This document shows positions 50,389 to 61,999 of a stretch of DNA of 64,000 bases, piece by piece. Origin of the DNA: Parietaria judaica (lineage: Eukaryota; Streptophyta; Magnoliopsida; Rosales; Urticaceae); contig OX940861.1 of assembly GCA_954871525.1 (NCBI GenBank), forward strand, positions 8,292,842-8,356,841. The letters run 5' to 3'. The stretch's first letter is position 1. Each line of letters begins with the position of its first letter. The position numbers were made by a program, and so were the translations under genes. The notes under the pieces were generated by a model. It made no database searches, was not told the DNA's origin, and saw only the letters and a program-made list of their open reading frames with translations.

Positions 50389-50780
50389 TGGTGGTGAGAA
50401 TCGAACCTCGGCGAAGAGCATGTTGCGACGATGACAGGAGAGGAGTGGGGAATTTGTAGAGAAGATGGCGAATAAGTCGAGGGAAATTGGATCAGATGAT
50501 AATGGAAGAGGAAGGAGGAGAGAGAGAGTGAGAGAGAAAGTGTCGACATGATTTCAACGAAAGCCAAGCTGACTGGCCGAGCTGGAGGCTTTGCTCCCGA
50601 CTTTTGCAACTAAATGAGCTCAATTGTGTCGACACTCTTCTCTTTTCTTTTCTTTTATTCTCTACAACACAACCTTCGCTTCTCTTCTCTCTCTCTGGTT
50701 TTTTTACTTTTATCAGTTTGTCATTAAAAAGAATTATTTATAGACTCTTTATTTTCATTTTTCGCAATCTTATACGTTAA
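50137..50780 (-). promoter_or_regulatory. ZIP gene leader and promoter region with (GA)n tract
   Basis: Contains splice-like sites consistent with one or two 5' introns of the ZIP gene (acceptor next to 50160, donor near 50257, acceptor near 50318) and a pure GA/CT microsatellite at about 50343-50382. The CT-rich strand faces the direction of transcription, as is common in plant leaders. Confidence 0.5.
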
Positions 50781-51461
50781 TGTCGTTTTTTGGATCAACT
50801 TGAAAAGCGGCCCATAATTCCGTTTTGGGTCGGGCCCAATGACCGCACCGTACGATGGTCGTGAAGGGCTTGAAGCTCCTCTTCGCCTTTGATAATCTGC
50901 CTCCATCTCCGTTCCTGAAAAGAGAGTGAAAAAACGTGAACTCTCGAGGAGGGCAGAGGGGGGGGACCTCTATCGCTCGCTCCGACGCTCAACATTAGTT
51001 GAGTACTTTAGGATCGAGAAATGAGAATGGCGAGCAGAGGTTTTTTGCCTTGAGAAAGCTTACCGAATTGTGGTTGGGGGCTCTCGTATTTATAGAGAGT
51101 CTTGTGCGACCCCTAATTAGGGGTCGTAAGGCACGGTTTATTTTTTAGGGGTCGTAGCGACCCCTAAAACCATGTTTTTATCTTTAGGAGTCTTAGCGAC
51201 CCCTAATTAGGGGTCGTATTGACCCCTAAATGCATACTTTATTTATTAGGGGTCGTTACGACTCCTAAAAGCATATTTTCGGAATAGATCCCGCATTAGT
51301 ATTCCCGAGTCGGTTTTGAGTTGACTCTATCGGGGCGGGTCTCATTGACTTTTCTGAGTCTGGTCAGAGTTGACTTTTTCGGGGCGGACCCGGATTGCCT
51401 TCGTGAGCCTTTGGCGTTTGAGTCTTTTTTTTTAATGTGTTTATTGGGCTGGGCCTTAACA
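50781..51461 (-). mobile_element. Candidate solo LTR with gacccctaattaggggtc palindromes
   Basis: Begins tgtcgtttttt and ends gggccttaaca, complementary-type LTR ends. It has a TATA-like element on the minus strand near 51092 and several copies of a palindromic cgacccctaa/ttaggggtcg motif between about 51108 and 51270. No clean 5-bp target duplication was found (gttaa against tttta), so boundaries are tentative. Confidence 0.45.
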
Positions 51462-51550
51462 TTTTAGGCTCTGAAAAATAACCATAACACTATACTTTCT
51501 TATTTTGTTTTTAAAATAATTAAAATGTACCCTTTAAATGTAGGGATTCG

Positions 51551-51592
<42 letters not shown>

Positions 51593-53386
51593 TTCATGTT
51601 AATTAATGATAGTACATGACTTTCGACGACTATAAGGAAATAGTAAAAAATAAATCAATAAAATGGAATGCTAATTAGAATTACTTTACTAATTTTCAAA
51701 AAAAAAAAAAAGAGTGGGAAAGTGGTTTTGTTAAGGATTACATTTGCGTGGTAAAGGACTACGGAAACGGACTTTGTCAATCATGCTATAACATCAGACT
51801 TTATACGAAATGACATTTATATATATATATATATATAAAATATATAAAATATTAAAAGACAACAATATACATATTTATATAGTTGGTTTGGTTGTTTTCT
51901 TAATTTCTTAGGTTCTCCTTAGCGGCTAGATATTCCGTATTATAATAGAATAGAGCACTTTCAGTGGTGGAAAATTGATGTAGTTTTAGACTTAGGCTAC
52001 TAAATTCTCGATTATAGATATATTTTATTGACAACTTTGCATTACTTTTTTTCTTTCTTTCTTTGTTTCAAATGAGTGTATTATTGGATCATCGATGTTG
52101 TCATCCCTTGATTCGCACTACAAACGATGGCTTTTGTCTCCTTACTCCACGCCATGCATGCTCGATCACGATTCACGAATACGACTTAGTGATAAATTAC
52201 TATATTGAGTGATGGAAATAAACTATTACGTGTAATGGAAATATATGTAGCCAATTTCAATTACTTTTAAGGTAGTTTTGCCCAAAACATTCGAATATTT
52301 TATGTTAGAATAACTCAAAATTGTATCTAACTAACTTATAATTTTTTTTAAAGTAAGTTTTTTTTCTTTTTTCCAAAATTAGATATGGTATTCGAATTCG
52401 ATTTTCGAATAACAAAAAACTCGAGTGGACATAGAGAATTCAGTAAAGAGACAAACACAAATATGAAATATGGCGTCGTTGTTGATGATTCATTGCTTGT
52501 TAGTTCGTAGTTGTAAACTGTATTATTTGGTGTATTTGATCTTTTATTGATGTTAAATATTGTTGAAATTCTCAGTCAAATTTTTTACTCGGTATATTAC
52601 TTGTCTATCAATCTCTATATATAAATTGTCTATGAATAATATTAGGCCGTCTTTATATTCATATGATCAAATAGTAAACTGAGCAACAACGCTAAAAAAA
52701 AAAAAAAAAAAAAAAGTGATTACCTAGTCGTTTTCATTGACTTGTTTAACATTTATATGCTCTGTTTCTTACGCTACTCCATTAGTTTAGGGTTTAGGCA
52801 TAATCTTCTAAAATCCCACAGTGCATCGAATAGCTACTTTCCAATACTTATATTCGAGATGAATAAATCAATAAATTGGTCAAAGTCCTAAATTCCTTGT
52901 ACCTCTATATTAGTATTTAATTTGTTGAAAAATAAAAAATATATTCGAATAATTAGAAAGTGGGTGTTTGGTCAATTTACCAAGGAGCACGATTCTTGCG
53001 CAAACTTCAATAATATGCAGCTATAATAGTTAATCAGGTCTCTTTCTTATCTTATTTTAATGATGTATTTAATTGAAACCAAAATATAGTAGAGTTTTGT
53101 GCCTGCCTGATCAAGAAAGTGTGACGTGTTATGATTTGTACATTAACAGTTATAAAAGTATTTATTTGCAATCAGATAAAGCCTTACGTCATAAAAGTGT
53201 ACTTATGTGGCTCCGTTCATTTTTGGCTCGATGGAAAAGACATTTTTGTCTCATCGATCAACAACTTATTCCAATCAATTTAATTATTTATTATTATTAC
53301 GATATAAATGAGTAAGTGGTAAAAATGCGTCCTGAACTTTTCGATATGAGCAGTTTAACATTAAAATGTTTAGTTTTTGGTGGAAA
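51462..53386. other. Intergenic, AT-rich with microsatellites
   Basis: A (TTA)n run at about 51553-51592, a (TA)n run at about 51820-51836 and a poly-A run at about 52694-52714. No gene found. Confidence 0.55.
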
Positions 53387-53391
53387 TGTCC

Positions 53392-54188
53392 TGAAAAACT
53401 GTCTTTATTTGACAGTTTAGTGCAGTTTCATGTTTGGCAGTATTGTTGATCATATGCGTGGTCATACCTACGATTTCCTTATCCATAGAGCGGAATTGGT
53501 CCGTTTCGGTTGAGATATTTAAGGAATTCGTTCTCCCTTATCTGCTGGTCAAATATCAGAGTTAAATGAGCTGGATAAATTCGAATTATTGAGGAAATAC
53601 TTAGTCAAGGAAAGACTAAGTAAAAAGCCTTAAAATGAGGAAGAATTGGTTATCTTGTTGAGAGCTTTTGGGGATCTATTTAAACTGATCTAGGGCTTTC
53701 AATTTCGTTCATCCTTTCAGCCATAAAGTGAGAGAAAATCGTTCAGAGCTACAGAGAGCATTCTAGGCATTTTCTCACAATTTCCAAGGATCGTTCGTTG
53801 GCGTTTTCTTCCCGAGAAGAAGTCTGAAGAGGTCTGAAGCACTTCACTATCGTCAACGGAGTTGTGCATACTTGCACAGATCGACACTCGCCGGAAGTCG
53901 CCTTACCCGCTTGCCGAGCCGCCGTGTCGTCGTCTTAATCAGCAGGTTACAAGTCTGGTTACATCGCTGGTCGCACTGGTTAGAGTGTATTTTCCAGTTT
54001 GTTGTTCGGTGAACAAATCGATTGTGTAACGTCCATCTTGTAATTATCAATGTTGATTAATCTGGGTGAGGGCCCCGCAGAGTAGATAGGTATCGAACTG
54101 CGTTAACAAAACATCGCGTGTGTCTCTTTATTTTTGCGTACGTTTATTTGTCGTTATTTTCCGCATAACCGAAGAACGTGACGTTTCA
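53392..54188 (+). repeat. 5' LTR of the Gag-only element
   Basis: 797 bp. Pairs with 57279-58075 and provides the promoter. A short minus-strand reading frame inside both LTRs is a chance ORF. Confidence 0.92.
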
Positions 54189-54269
54189 ATTGGTATCAGA
54201 GCTTGTCGCTGCAATATATTTCTTTGATTTCAAAGGCAGCGGAAAGATCTAGGTGTTCTTCGAATCACG

Positions 54270-56423
54270 ATGGGTTCGCGCGAAAATATTGTTCTTATAA
54301 GACCACCGATGTTAGACGGTACAAACTATTCGTATTGGAAAGCTCGAATGACTATCTACATCCAATCGTTTGACACAAAAGCTTGGAGTGCTGTGAAACA
54401 TGGCTGGAGTTCTCCCATGAAGAAAAATACAAAAGGAGAATTTGTTGAAAAACTGCTAAGTGAATGGAATACCGAAGATGAGACCGCATCCCTAGCAAAT
54501 TGTCGTGCCTTAAATGCGATCGTATCTGCGGTCGACGAAGGACAGTTTAGGCTCATATCTACGTGTGCTACTGCCAAACAAGCATGGGAAGCATTGCAAA
54601 ATCTCCATGAAGGAACCTCAGCCGTTCGAACCTCGAAACTCCAAATGCTTGCATCAAAATTTGAGGAACTACGTATGACCGAGGATGAAACCATTGCAGA
54701 CTTCAATGGAAATCTTCGTGAAATCTCAAATCAAGCTTTTCAACTTGGAAAAGTATATTCTAATCTAAAATTGGTTAGAAAAACGCTTCGGTCATTACCA
54801 GAACGCTTCAGTGCCAAGGTTGCAGCCATCGAAGAGGCCAAGGATATAACCACGTTGAATTTGGATGAACTCATGGGATCTCTTCAAACTTTTGAGATGA
54901 ATATGTCTCAAGCAAAAAGAGAAAAAGGAGTAGCATTCAAAAGTTCTACAAAACGTGATCACATAGACGATGCAACCAGTCTTACCAATGATGTACCTGG
55001 TGATGGTACAAGTAATGTAACCATGGATCATATTTTTCTTCTTACTACAAATTTTGGTAGAATATTGAAGAAATTTAACACTCAGAGACCACCTTTCAAT
55101 GGAGGAGGAAATGGTTCTTCACACAGTAACTCAAGCAGTAAACAAAGATCTACTAACAACAATCATGGTCAGAATGATGGTGGTACTACAAATGATAAAG
55201 TCAAAAGAAGGGGAATCAAGTGTCGTGAGTGTGACGGATATGGTCATATACAGTCAGAATGTGCTAACACTATCAAGAAACTAAAGACTAGATCCTACGA
55301 TACTTCTTCCAGTGATAAAGGGTCAGATGAAGAAGATGGCGGAGGAGTTTTTAGCAATTATGTTGCGTTCCCTGCATCACACCACTCTCGTGATCAGAGC
55401 AATTATTCAAGTGATGATTCAGATGAAGATTTTTCTGAAGAAGACTTTCAAACATCATTCAAATCCCTCTTTGAAAAATGGCTATCTTTATGCAACCTGA
55501 GCAAGAACCTTAATTCTGACAAGGAAAAATTGATTGGTGAAAATCAAGCTCTCTCAACAACTATAGAGAAACTGGTGAAGAAAAATCAGACTCTAAATGA
55601 CCAAGCTAAGTCCAAAAAAGAGAAGTTTATTTCTGAAAAGCAAGTCTTATCCACGGTTGTAGAAGAATTAAGACAACAGAACAAGGTTCTCAGTGACCAA
55701 GTGCTAGAACTGAAAGAGTCTCTTTCAAGAGTGAAATGTCTCGCCGTTGAAAAAGACAAGAAGATAACCTCAATGGAAAACGCTGTTGTGAAGTTCAATT
55801 CTGGAAAATCCAAACTCGATGACATACTTGAACAAGGACGTCAGTCTAGAAATCGTACCGGTCTTGGATTTTCGAAAGGACCAAGATTAGTTAGTGAATG
55901 TAGAAAGAATGAATATGACCGTACAAGCTACAACCGCATTTTCAGAAAAGAGTCAGACGATAAGAATATTACCGAAAGTGAAAGCATAACAACCACCAAA
56001 GGTACCATCAGTATTGCTAGCCAAGTAACCAAGAAATGTGAATTATGCAAGTCTATTTTTCACAACGATGCTAGGTGCAAAAATATGTACAAACAATTCT
56101 CTGAAAATATTCAAAAGACATCGCTTCGCAAATATGCAACCAAGACCAAGAAAAGTCGTTCAGTGTGGGTGGCTAAGTCTATTCTCTTCAAGGTTCCAAA
56201 GTCAAAACTTGCTTGGGTTCCTAAGAATAGTTTATCTTATGGAACAACCATCAACACAGTTCCTCTCATAGATGCAACCGTCAATCCAACGATAACAAGA
56301 TCCACCAACAATGCCTCTCCTGCAAAACACAACCAGACAAGAAGCCATGGTAAATGGAGTGATAGCCAACTACAAAGATGTGGACACAGTTGCACTTGTT
56401 ACTTCTCCAAAAGATATAATTAG
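54270..56423 (+). CDS. Copia-type Gag protein, 717 aa, with zinc knuckle and coiled coil
   Basis: Retroelement capsid protein. The N-terminus PPMLDGTNYSYWKARMTIYI (12-31) opens the Copia Gag (UBN2-type) domain, which continues through AKQAWEALQNLHEGTSAVRT and the LRSLPERFSAKVAAIEEA segment (to about 210). An Asn/Ser/Gly-rich linker leads to a CCHC knuckle CRECDGYGHIQSEC (318-331). An acidic Asp/Ser stretch, a long coiled coil (about 405-520), and a KSRSVWVAKSILFKVPKSKL region follow, the latter resembling the stretch before protease in SIRE-type polyproteins. The frame then stops at 56423 with no protease. Likely supplies Gag for packaging its own RNA by enzymes from another element. Confidence 0.88.
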   Translation: MGSRENIVLIRPPMLDGTNYSYWKARMTIYIQSFDTKAWSAVKHGWSSPMKKNTKGEFVEKLLSEWNTEDETASLANCRALNAIVSAVDEGQFRLISTCATAKQAWEALQNLHEGTSAVRTSKLQMLASKFEELRMTEDETIADFNGNLREISNQAFQLGKVYSNLKLVRKTLRSLPERFSAKVAAIEEAKDITTLNLDELMGSLQTFEMNMSQAKREKGVAFKSSTKRDHIDDATSLTNDVPGDGTSNVTMDHIFLLTTNFGRILKKFNTQRPPFNGGGNGSSHSNSSSKQRSTNNNHGQNDGGTTNDKVKRRGIKCRECDGYGHIQSECANTIKKLKTRSYDTSSSDKGSDEEDGGGVFSNYVAFPASHHSRDQSNYSSDDSDEDFSEEDFQTSFKSLFEKWLSLCNLSKNLNSDKEKLIGENQALSTTIEKLVKKNQTLNDQAKSKKEKFISEKQVLSTVVEELRQQNKVLSDQVLELKESLSRVKCLAVEKDKKITSMENAVVKFNSGKSKLDDILEQGRQSRNRTGLGFSKGPRLVSECRKNEYDRTSYNRIFRKESDDKNITESESITTTKGTISIASQVTKKCELCKSIFHNDARCKNMYKQFSENIQKTSLRKYATKTKKSRSVWVAKSILFKVPKSKLAWVPKNSLSYGTTINTVPLIDATVNPTITRSTNNASPAKHNQTRSHGKWSDSQLQRCGHSCTCYFSKRYN

Positions 56424-57278
56424 AGACATATTCAATCCTGAAGATGCCACAATATGGAAGCCTCAGAGGTTTATGCAAGCCTTCAAGAAAATCAAACTAC
56501 AGAGGCTGATGAATTCGCGCTCAAAAATAGTATATCGGTTCAAGAGAATCTCTTACCGCTAAGGGTACTAAAGAGCCAAAATAGAATCTTGTGAATCAAC
56601 CATCAGAGGAGTCTTTGGCATATTGCTTCGCATAGGGGGAGAATTGTGGAGATTCAGAAGAATTATCCCATAGTCAGGGGGAACTTCACAAAGTTGGGCT
56701 CAGAATTGTACAGATTCAGTTATCCAATAGTCAGGGGGAGCATTTCTTCGTTATCACCGAGTAAGGGGGAGCTTCACAAAATTGGTCTCAAAATTGTGCA
56801 GATTCAGTCTCAGAGTATCACATTAGGAACATCAGATAGAAAAGGGGAGCATCTCTTCGGGCGTGTACGAGTTGGTCAGTGTTCAGAAAGATCAAGCGCT
56901 GGTGGTTCGTACCATAGAATCTTCTTTGGCACAAGTTCACGCTCTCTCAGACTAGATTACTCTGCTTCAAGAGACAGTTCTTGCCATTCAGCGGGATCTT
57001 TGTCCTCACTCCGACTAGTTTTTGACATTTTCCGTCAGCAGAGGGGGAGAAAGGTGACATGGGGAGACATCGACGACAGGGGGAGCATTGCCATGAGTGA
57101 CCCGACCAACCATTTTGCTATTAGATTTACTTTTGTTAAACTTTTGTTGGTTGTCGGAACATTGGTCACTCAATTAATTTAATCAGAAGTTCAAGTTTAT
57201 TTCATGATCGTTTGCTCGTCGCTACATGTCTACGGGTCACCTAATAATCTGCTCAACAAAAATGCCAAAGGGGGAGTT
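56424..57278 (+). other. Internal region of the Gag-only element with repeated ggggga tracts
   Basis: No Pol domain. Two related copies of an approximately 90-bp block (ttcacaaa.ttggtctca, ttgt.cagattcag) lie at about 56690 and 56770, with polypurine-like agggggag words at several places up to the 3' LTR. Probably what remains of the pol/3' region after deletion. Confidence 0.7.
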
Positions 57279-58075
57279 TGAAAAACTGTCTTTATTTGAC
57301 AGTTTAGTGCAGTTTCATGTTTGGCAGTATTGTTGATCATATGCGTGGTCATACCTACGATTTCCTTATCCATAGAGCGGAATTGGTCCGTTTCGGTTGA
57401 GATATTTAAGGAATTCGTTCTCCCTTATCTGCTGGTCAAATATCAGAGTTAAATGAGCTGGATAAATTCGAATTATTGAGGAAATACTTAGTCAAGGAAA
57501 GACTAAGTAAAAAGCCTTAAAATGAGGAAGAATTGGTTATCTTGTTGAGAGCTTTTGGGGATCTATTTAAACTGATCTAGGGCTTTCAATTTCGTTCATC
57601 CTTTCAGCCATAAAGTGAGAGAAAATCGTTCAGAGCTACAGAGAGCATTCTAGGCATTTTCTCACAATTTCCAAGGATCGTTTGTTGGCGTTTTCTTCCC
57701 GAGAAGAAGTCTGAAGAGGTCTGAAGCACTTCACTATCGTCAACGGAGTTGTGCATACTTGCACAGATCGACACTCGCCGGAAGTCGCCTTACCCGCTTG
57801 CCGAGCCGCCGTGTCGTCGTCTTAATCAGCAGGTTACAAGTCTGGTTACATCGCTGGTCGCACTGGTTAGAGTGTATTTTCCAGTTTGTTGTTCGGTGAA
57901 CAAATCGATTGTGTAACGTCCATCTTGTAATTATCAATGTTGATTAATCTGGGTGAGGGCCCCGCAGAGTAGATAGGTATCGAACTGCGTTAACAAAACA
58001 TCGCGTGTGTCTCTTTATTTTTGCGTACGTTTATTTGTCGTTATTTTCCGCATAACCGAAAAACGTGACGTTTCA
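57279..58075 (+). repeat. 3' LTR of the Gag-only element
   Basis: 797 bp, two mismatches by eye to the 5' LTR. Followed by the tgtcc duplication. Confidence 0.92.
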
Positions 58076-58387
58076 TGTCCCTTCGACTTAAGTTCTTTGA
58101 ATAAATACCCCGTGGACATTAAAATTTGAAGGGAAAAAATTACTTCATAACACAAAACTTATTCTTGAATCTTATCAATTGTTGTAATCTTGTATTGGAG
58201 CGAAAATATATGAATAAACCATGAAACTTCTGAGAAGATAAATAAGAGATGAATTGGCAGAAAATCCCTCAAAAAAAGTTATATGTTGTGAAGAAGCTAA
58301 TTTTTCAGCCTAAAGTTTTGGAGGTATTTCTATACAAATTAAAACTCAGGAGGAATCTGCTCACTGTCTTAAAATTCGGGGTTGTTC
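58076..58387. other. Spacer, nothing recognised
   Basis: AT-rich sequence between the Gag-only element and the hAT element. Confidence 0.45.
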
Positions 58388-58395
58388 CTAATAAG

Positions 58396-60176
58396 TAGAG
58401 CTGCGAGTCACGACGATTATGGGACAGTCGCGACTCGTCGCGGCGAATTTGGAGCCATCGCGACTCGTCGCGATTATGGGGTGAAAGTCGCGACTGGTCG
58501 CGACGTGGGCTGTTCGTCGCGACGTGGGAGGGGCTGATCCGCGTGAGACGATCGACGGCCCACAACGCGCCACGTCAGCGATCCGTGTGGTGTGCTATTT
58601 TGTGGCATTAATTCCCACTCTTCAACCAAATTTTACCCGAAATTAATTACTCAACCATAATTTTTACCCACTTTACTCGAATTCCAACCCAAAAATTTCA
58701 AATTTCAATATTTTTCACCCAACTTTATTCACCCACTTCACCCACCTCAATAATTATTCACCCACCCAACTCTCTTCTCAAATCCTATAAATACCACCTC
58801 TCCCACCCTCATTTCCTCACCAACAATCTTCCAACTCTCTCTCAAATTCTCTCAACTCTCTAAGTTTTTTCCCTCTAAAGCTCTCAAGTTCTCAAATTTC
58901 CCATTATGTCTCGAAGAAGCGGTGGTAGTTCCGGGGGTCGTAGGGCGGCTAGGGATTTGTTTCCTGATTTTAATGCCGGGGAGCAATCGCAACCTACGCC
59001 CGAGGGCTATCGTAATTATGTTAATGTTGTTAACGAAGCTTTTTATGAATTGTACAGTGAATACAACAAACGGTTCCCTCAATTCAACTCACAGGAGGAG
59101 CAAAGGGCAGTGATGGCAAGCCCAACCAAGACGGGATACGACTTCAGCCGGAGACTCAAGCAACGGGTAAGTCGCGGGGAATCCACTACGCCGTTGGCGG
59201 GCGACACGGACGGCCAACCGACAGAATTGAAGCGCTACTACGGCCTGCTATTCGACGAAGACTCCGACGAGTTCGATGTGATAAGGTGGTGGAAGATTCA
59301 ACGGGACAGATTTCCGATATTGGCGAGAATGGCGAGGGATATACTGTCCATCCCCATTTCCAGCGTTGCTTCGGAGAGCGTTTTTAGCACGGCTCAATAT
59401 CTCATCAACGACCGGCGGGCGTCAACCACCAACACACACGTCGAGCAGATTGTGGTGTTGAATGATTTGTTGTTCAACCCCCCCGTGATTGCCGAACGCT
59501 CCGAGCCAAGCGATCTGGAGCTAATGACGGAAAGATTCAACGAATGTTCCCCGAGTAATGATGTGCTCTTTCCTCTCTTGGTTTTATGTCCCTAAGGAGG
59601 GTTTTACAAGAGAGGTTTTAGTGAGGCATCTTGTAATATTTACACTGAATATTTACAGCTCTCTTCCACCTTATTGTAATATTCACAATGAATAATACAA
59701 CTTCTTTTTTTTAATATCTCGTCTTATCGTATTTAATTATATATTTGTTGATTAAATTTGTTCAAATTATTAATATGTTACAAATTAATATTTATTAACA
59801 TATGTTACAAATTAAAAACGAACATATAAATCAAACAAATTAATATGTTACAAAATAATAATATAACATATTTAAATATTAATTTTGAAATAAATTAATT
59901 ACTATAAATAATAAAAATATGTAAATATAGTTTTGAAATTATTGATAAAGTTTGATAATAAAATTCGGGTAAAAACTAACTAAGTTTAACACTGGAAAAA
60001 ACTAGATACATATGCCACAAAGTAGAAAAATCGAAGAACCCGTGCAATTTCTCGCCACTCTTCTCTTGGTCGCGATTTCTCGCGACGTCGCGAGTCGCGA
60101 CCCGTCGCGACGCCCAAACTCGCGATTTTGGCGACGTCCATCGCGACGAGTCGCGACGTCGCGTATCACAGCTCTA
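58396..60176 (+). mobile_element. hAT element with deleted transposase, 1781 bp
   Basis: Ends tagagctgcgagtcacgacg and (inverted) tagagctgtgatacgcgacg form terminal repeats. The 8-bp sequence ctaataag flanks it exactly (58388-58395 and 60177-60184). Subterminal zones are packed with tcgcgac/gtcgcga words on both sides, probable transposase-binding sites. The single ORF (58906-59595) keeps only parts of the transposase. Confidence 0.92.
58906..59595 (+). CDS. Internally deleted hAT transposase, dimerisation domain retained, 229 aa
   Basis: The N-terminal about 70 residues look like the start of an Ac/Tip100-type transposase (Gly/Arg/Ser-rich start, then EAFYELYSEYNKRFPQF). A low-complexity join leads to the hAT C-terminal dimerisation domain: YYGLLFDEDSDEFDVIRWWK (111-130), RFPILARMARDILSIPISSV (135-154), ASESVFSTA (155-163). 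The BED zinc finger and the RNase H-like catalytic core are absent, yet the frame is open from start to stop and ends at 59595 inside the element. Such a protein cannot cut DNA but could dimerise with full transposase and act as a competitor. That is inference. Confidence 0.85.
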   Translation: MSRRSGGSSGGRRAARDLFPDFNAGEQSQPTPEGYRNYVNVVNEAFYELYSEYNKRFPQFNSQEEQRAVMASPTKTGYDFSRRLKQRVSRGESTTPLAGDTDGQPTELKRYYGLLFDEDSDEFDVIRWWKIQRDRFPILARMARDILSIPISSVASESVFSTAQYLINDRRASTTNTHVEQIVVLNDLLFNPPVIAERSEPSDLELMTERFNECSPSNDVLFPLLVLCP

Positions 60177-60184
60177 CTAATAAG

Positions 60185-60432
60185 TACTCATTTAAAATTC
60201 GGGCCTCAAGAGTCTTTGTTAGCACCACTAATGGCCCAAATAGAGCACATGTATATGAGATTTCTGGCCCAATAACTACCATTGCAGATTTGTAGTTGGG
60301 CTTTTTCTGAATTTATATTTTTTATTTTTTGTCACATGGGTGAAAATAATTAACTACGTTACCTAAAAGTATTTAATTATTTATTGTGGAAACTCGTGTC
60401 ATTTGTCAGAGTCCTCGCAGTTCAATGCAGAT
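60185..60432. other. Spacer, nothing recognised
   Basis: Short AT-rich spacer between the hAT element and a decayed MITE. Confidence 0.4.
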
Positions 60433-60990
60433 TAGTGTTAGCAATTCGGGTTTCGTGTCGTGTTCGTGGCGGGTCTTAATCGTTTTTTACTTATTTTATG
60501 TAGACCCAGACCCGCCCCATTTAAATATCGCGTTAGAAGATGAGACCCAGACCCGCCCCATTTAAATACCGTGTTTATCGTGTCTACCCGTTTAACCCAT
60601 TTAATATAGTCATGTATTTTAAAATGTCAAATTAATTCAATTTATACTCATTTAACTTAATTTATTTTATTATATCATCTAAGATTTTACAATTTACTAA
60701 CACTTTTTTATGTTCATCAATTGTACGATGTAATAAATAAGTAAAAAACATAGATGGTATATATAATAAGTATTAAAATACATAATAACATATATAAAAT
60801 GTAACTTTTTGCACTTTAATCGTGTCTAATTGGGCCCCATTGTGTTATCGTGTTCGTGCCGTGTTTACCCGTTATTTAATCGTTTTAATCGTGTTCGACA
60901 CGGTTGGACCCAGATCCATTTACGGTAGACCCAGACCCATTTAAATCGTGTCGTAACCGTTTCGTGTCCAGCCCCAAATTGCCACCCCTA
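60433..60990. mobile_element. Decayed hAT-type MITE, about 558 bp
   Basis: Ends tagtgttagcaattcggg and (inverted) taggggtggcaatttggg are similar. Subterminal words gacccagacccg and cgtgttcg repeat on both sides. Flanking duplications are not recognisable, so it is old. Noncoding. Confidence 0.65.
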
Positions 60991-61340
60991 TGTCTACCTA
61001 ATTAAATTTCTCATGAGATAATACAAAAAATAAACGGTTGTTTCCATAAAAGTTTCATGTTGCAGTATAAACGACAATAATCGTCATAAAATGCGTTATT
61101 TTAATGGTTAAAAATAACATTAAATAAGTCACGTTTGAAGATTCATGGGAAACTGATGCTAGTCTTCTTTGCCTGATTACCAACTACAAAATGTAATTCT
61201 ACGAGACACGACACGTGCCAACCGACGGAACACTATATAAACAGAAATAAGGTGGCACAAAACGGCGCCGTATTCTCTTCGAAGATAGTAGCAAAAACGT
61301 TTAAATGCCACTTCTCAATTTCGTTTCCCAATCTCCAGGC
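60991..61340. other. Spacer, nothing recognised
   Basis: AT-rich spacer between two decayed MITEs; no gene. Confidence 0.4.
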
Positions 61341-61999
61341 TTGTATTCTTCTTTTATCGTTTTACACTTAAGAAAAATTGGACCCTATTATTTAGTTTTT
61401 TGAAATTTAAAACCAAAGACACTATCTTTTAGAGCCAGAACCGTTTGTACCGAAAACTTTATTTAGGACCGAAATTCGGTCCTAGATTCGGTTTTGGACC
61501 TAATTAGACTTTCATTTATAGTAAAAATATATATTATAAAAATTTATCTTCATGAATAGTACTTTTAAATCTTTTATGTTAAATAATTAATAAAACGTAT
61601 TTATTACTTACGAGAAAATAACTATTTGTAATAAAAATTGCTTGATTTTTATTAACGATGTTGAATAACCTTAATAACCCAAGTAAAAACTAAATTTTAC
61701 GAACATTAAAATCCCGAACAACCATAAACAAAACATGAAAGAAGACAAATGTCTATAAATAAAATTGATTTATTATGAAAGTTACCTTATTTTTATATGC
61801 ATTTATTATAAAATATAAATTTTTAATTAAATAGGGTCTTCGGTACAATTGGGTCTTCGGTACCGGTTATCAAAATTGAAACCGAATACCGAAGACCTTG
61901 TTTTATGAACTCGAACCCTATTATTCGGTCTTTAGGGTCTTCGGTAATAAGGTTTTCGGTCTTGCAATTCAGTTTTTTCGGCTTTTTTGTACACCCCTA
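61341..61999. mobile_element. Second, inverted copy of the 29.4-kb hAT-type MITE
   Basis: The right end ttgtacaccccta and the ggtcttcggtaataaggttttcgg-type subterminal DNA are the reverse complement of the left end at 29423. The left end aligns to the other end of that copy through ggaccctattattt. About 659 bp, with its left terminus decayed. No coding sequence. Confidence 0.78.

Larger units (their letters stand above)
53392..58075 (+). mobile_element. Gag-only Copia/SIRE-like LTR retrotransposon, 4684 bp
   Basis: Two 797-bp LTRs (53392-54188 and 57279-58075), from tgaaaaactgtc to gtttca, differ by eye at only two positions (gttcgttgg/gtttgttgg and gaagaacg/gaaaaacg). A perfect 5-bp duplication, tgtcc, flanks the element (53387-53391 and 58076-58080). 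A primer site ttggtatcagagc starts at 54190, just inside the 5' LTR. A purine tract aaagggggag precedes the 3' LTR. The interior encodes only Gag, and the zone after it carries several ggggga tracts typical of SIRE-type elements. No protease, integrase, reverse transcriptase or RNase H was found, so it is nonautonomous yet recently inserted. Confidence 0.92.

Noticed and set aside
53853..57937. Two identical 65-codon minus-strand ORFs
   Set aside because: They are the same spot in the two LTRs of the Gag-only element, duplicated because the LTRs are.
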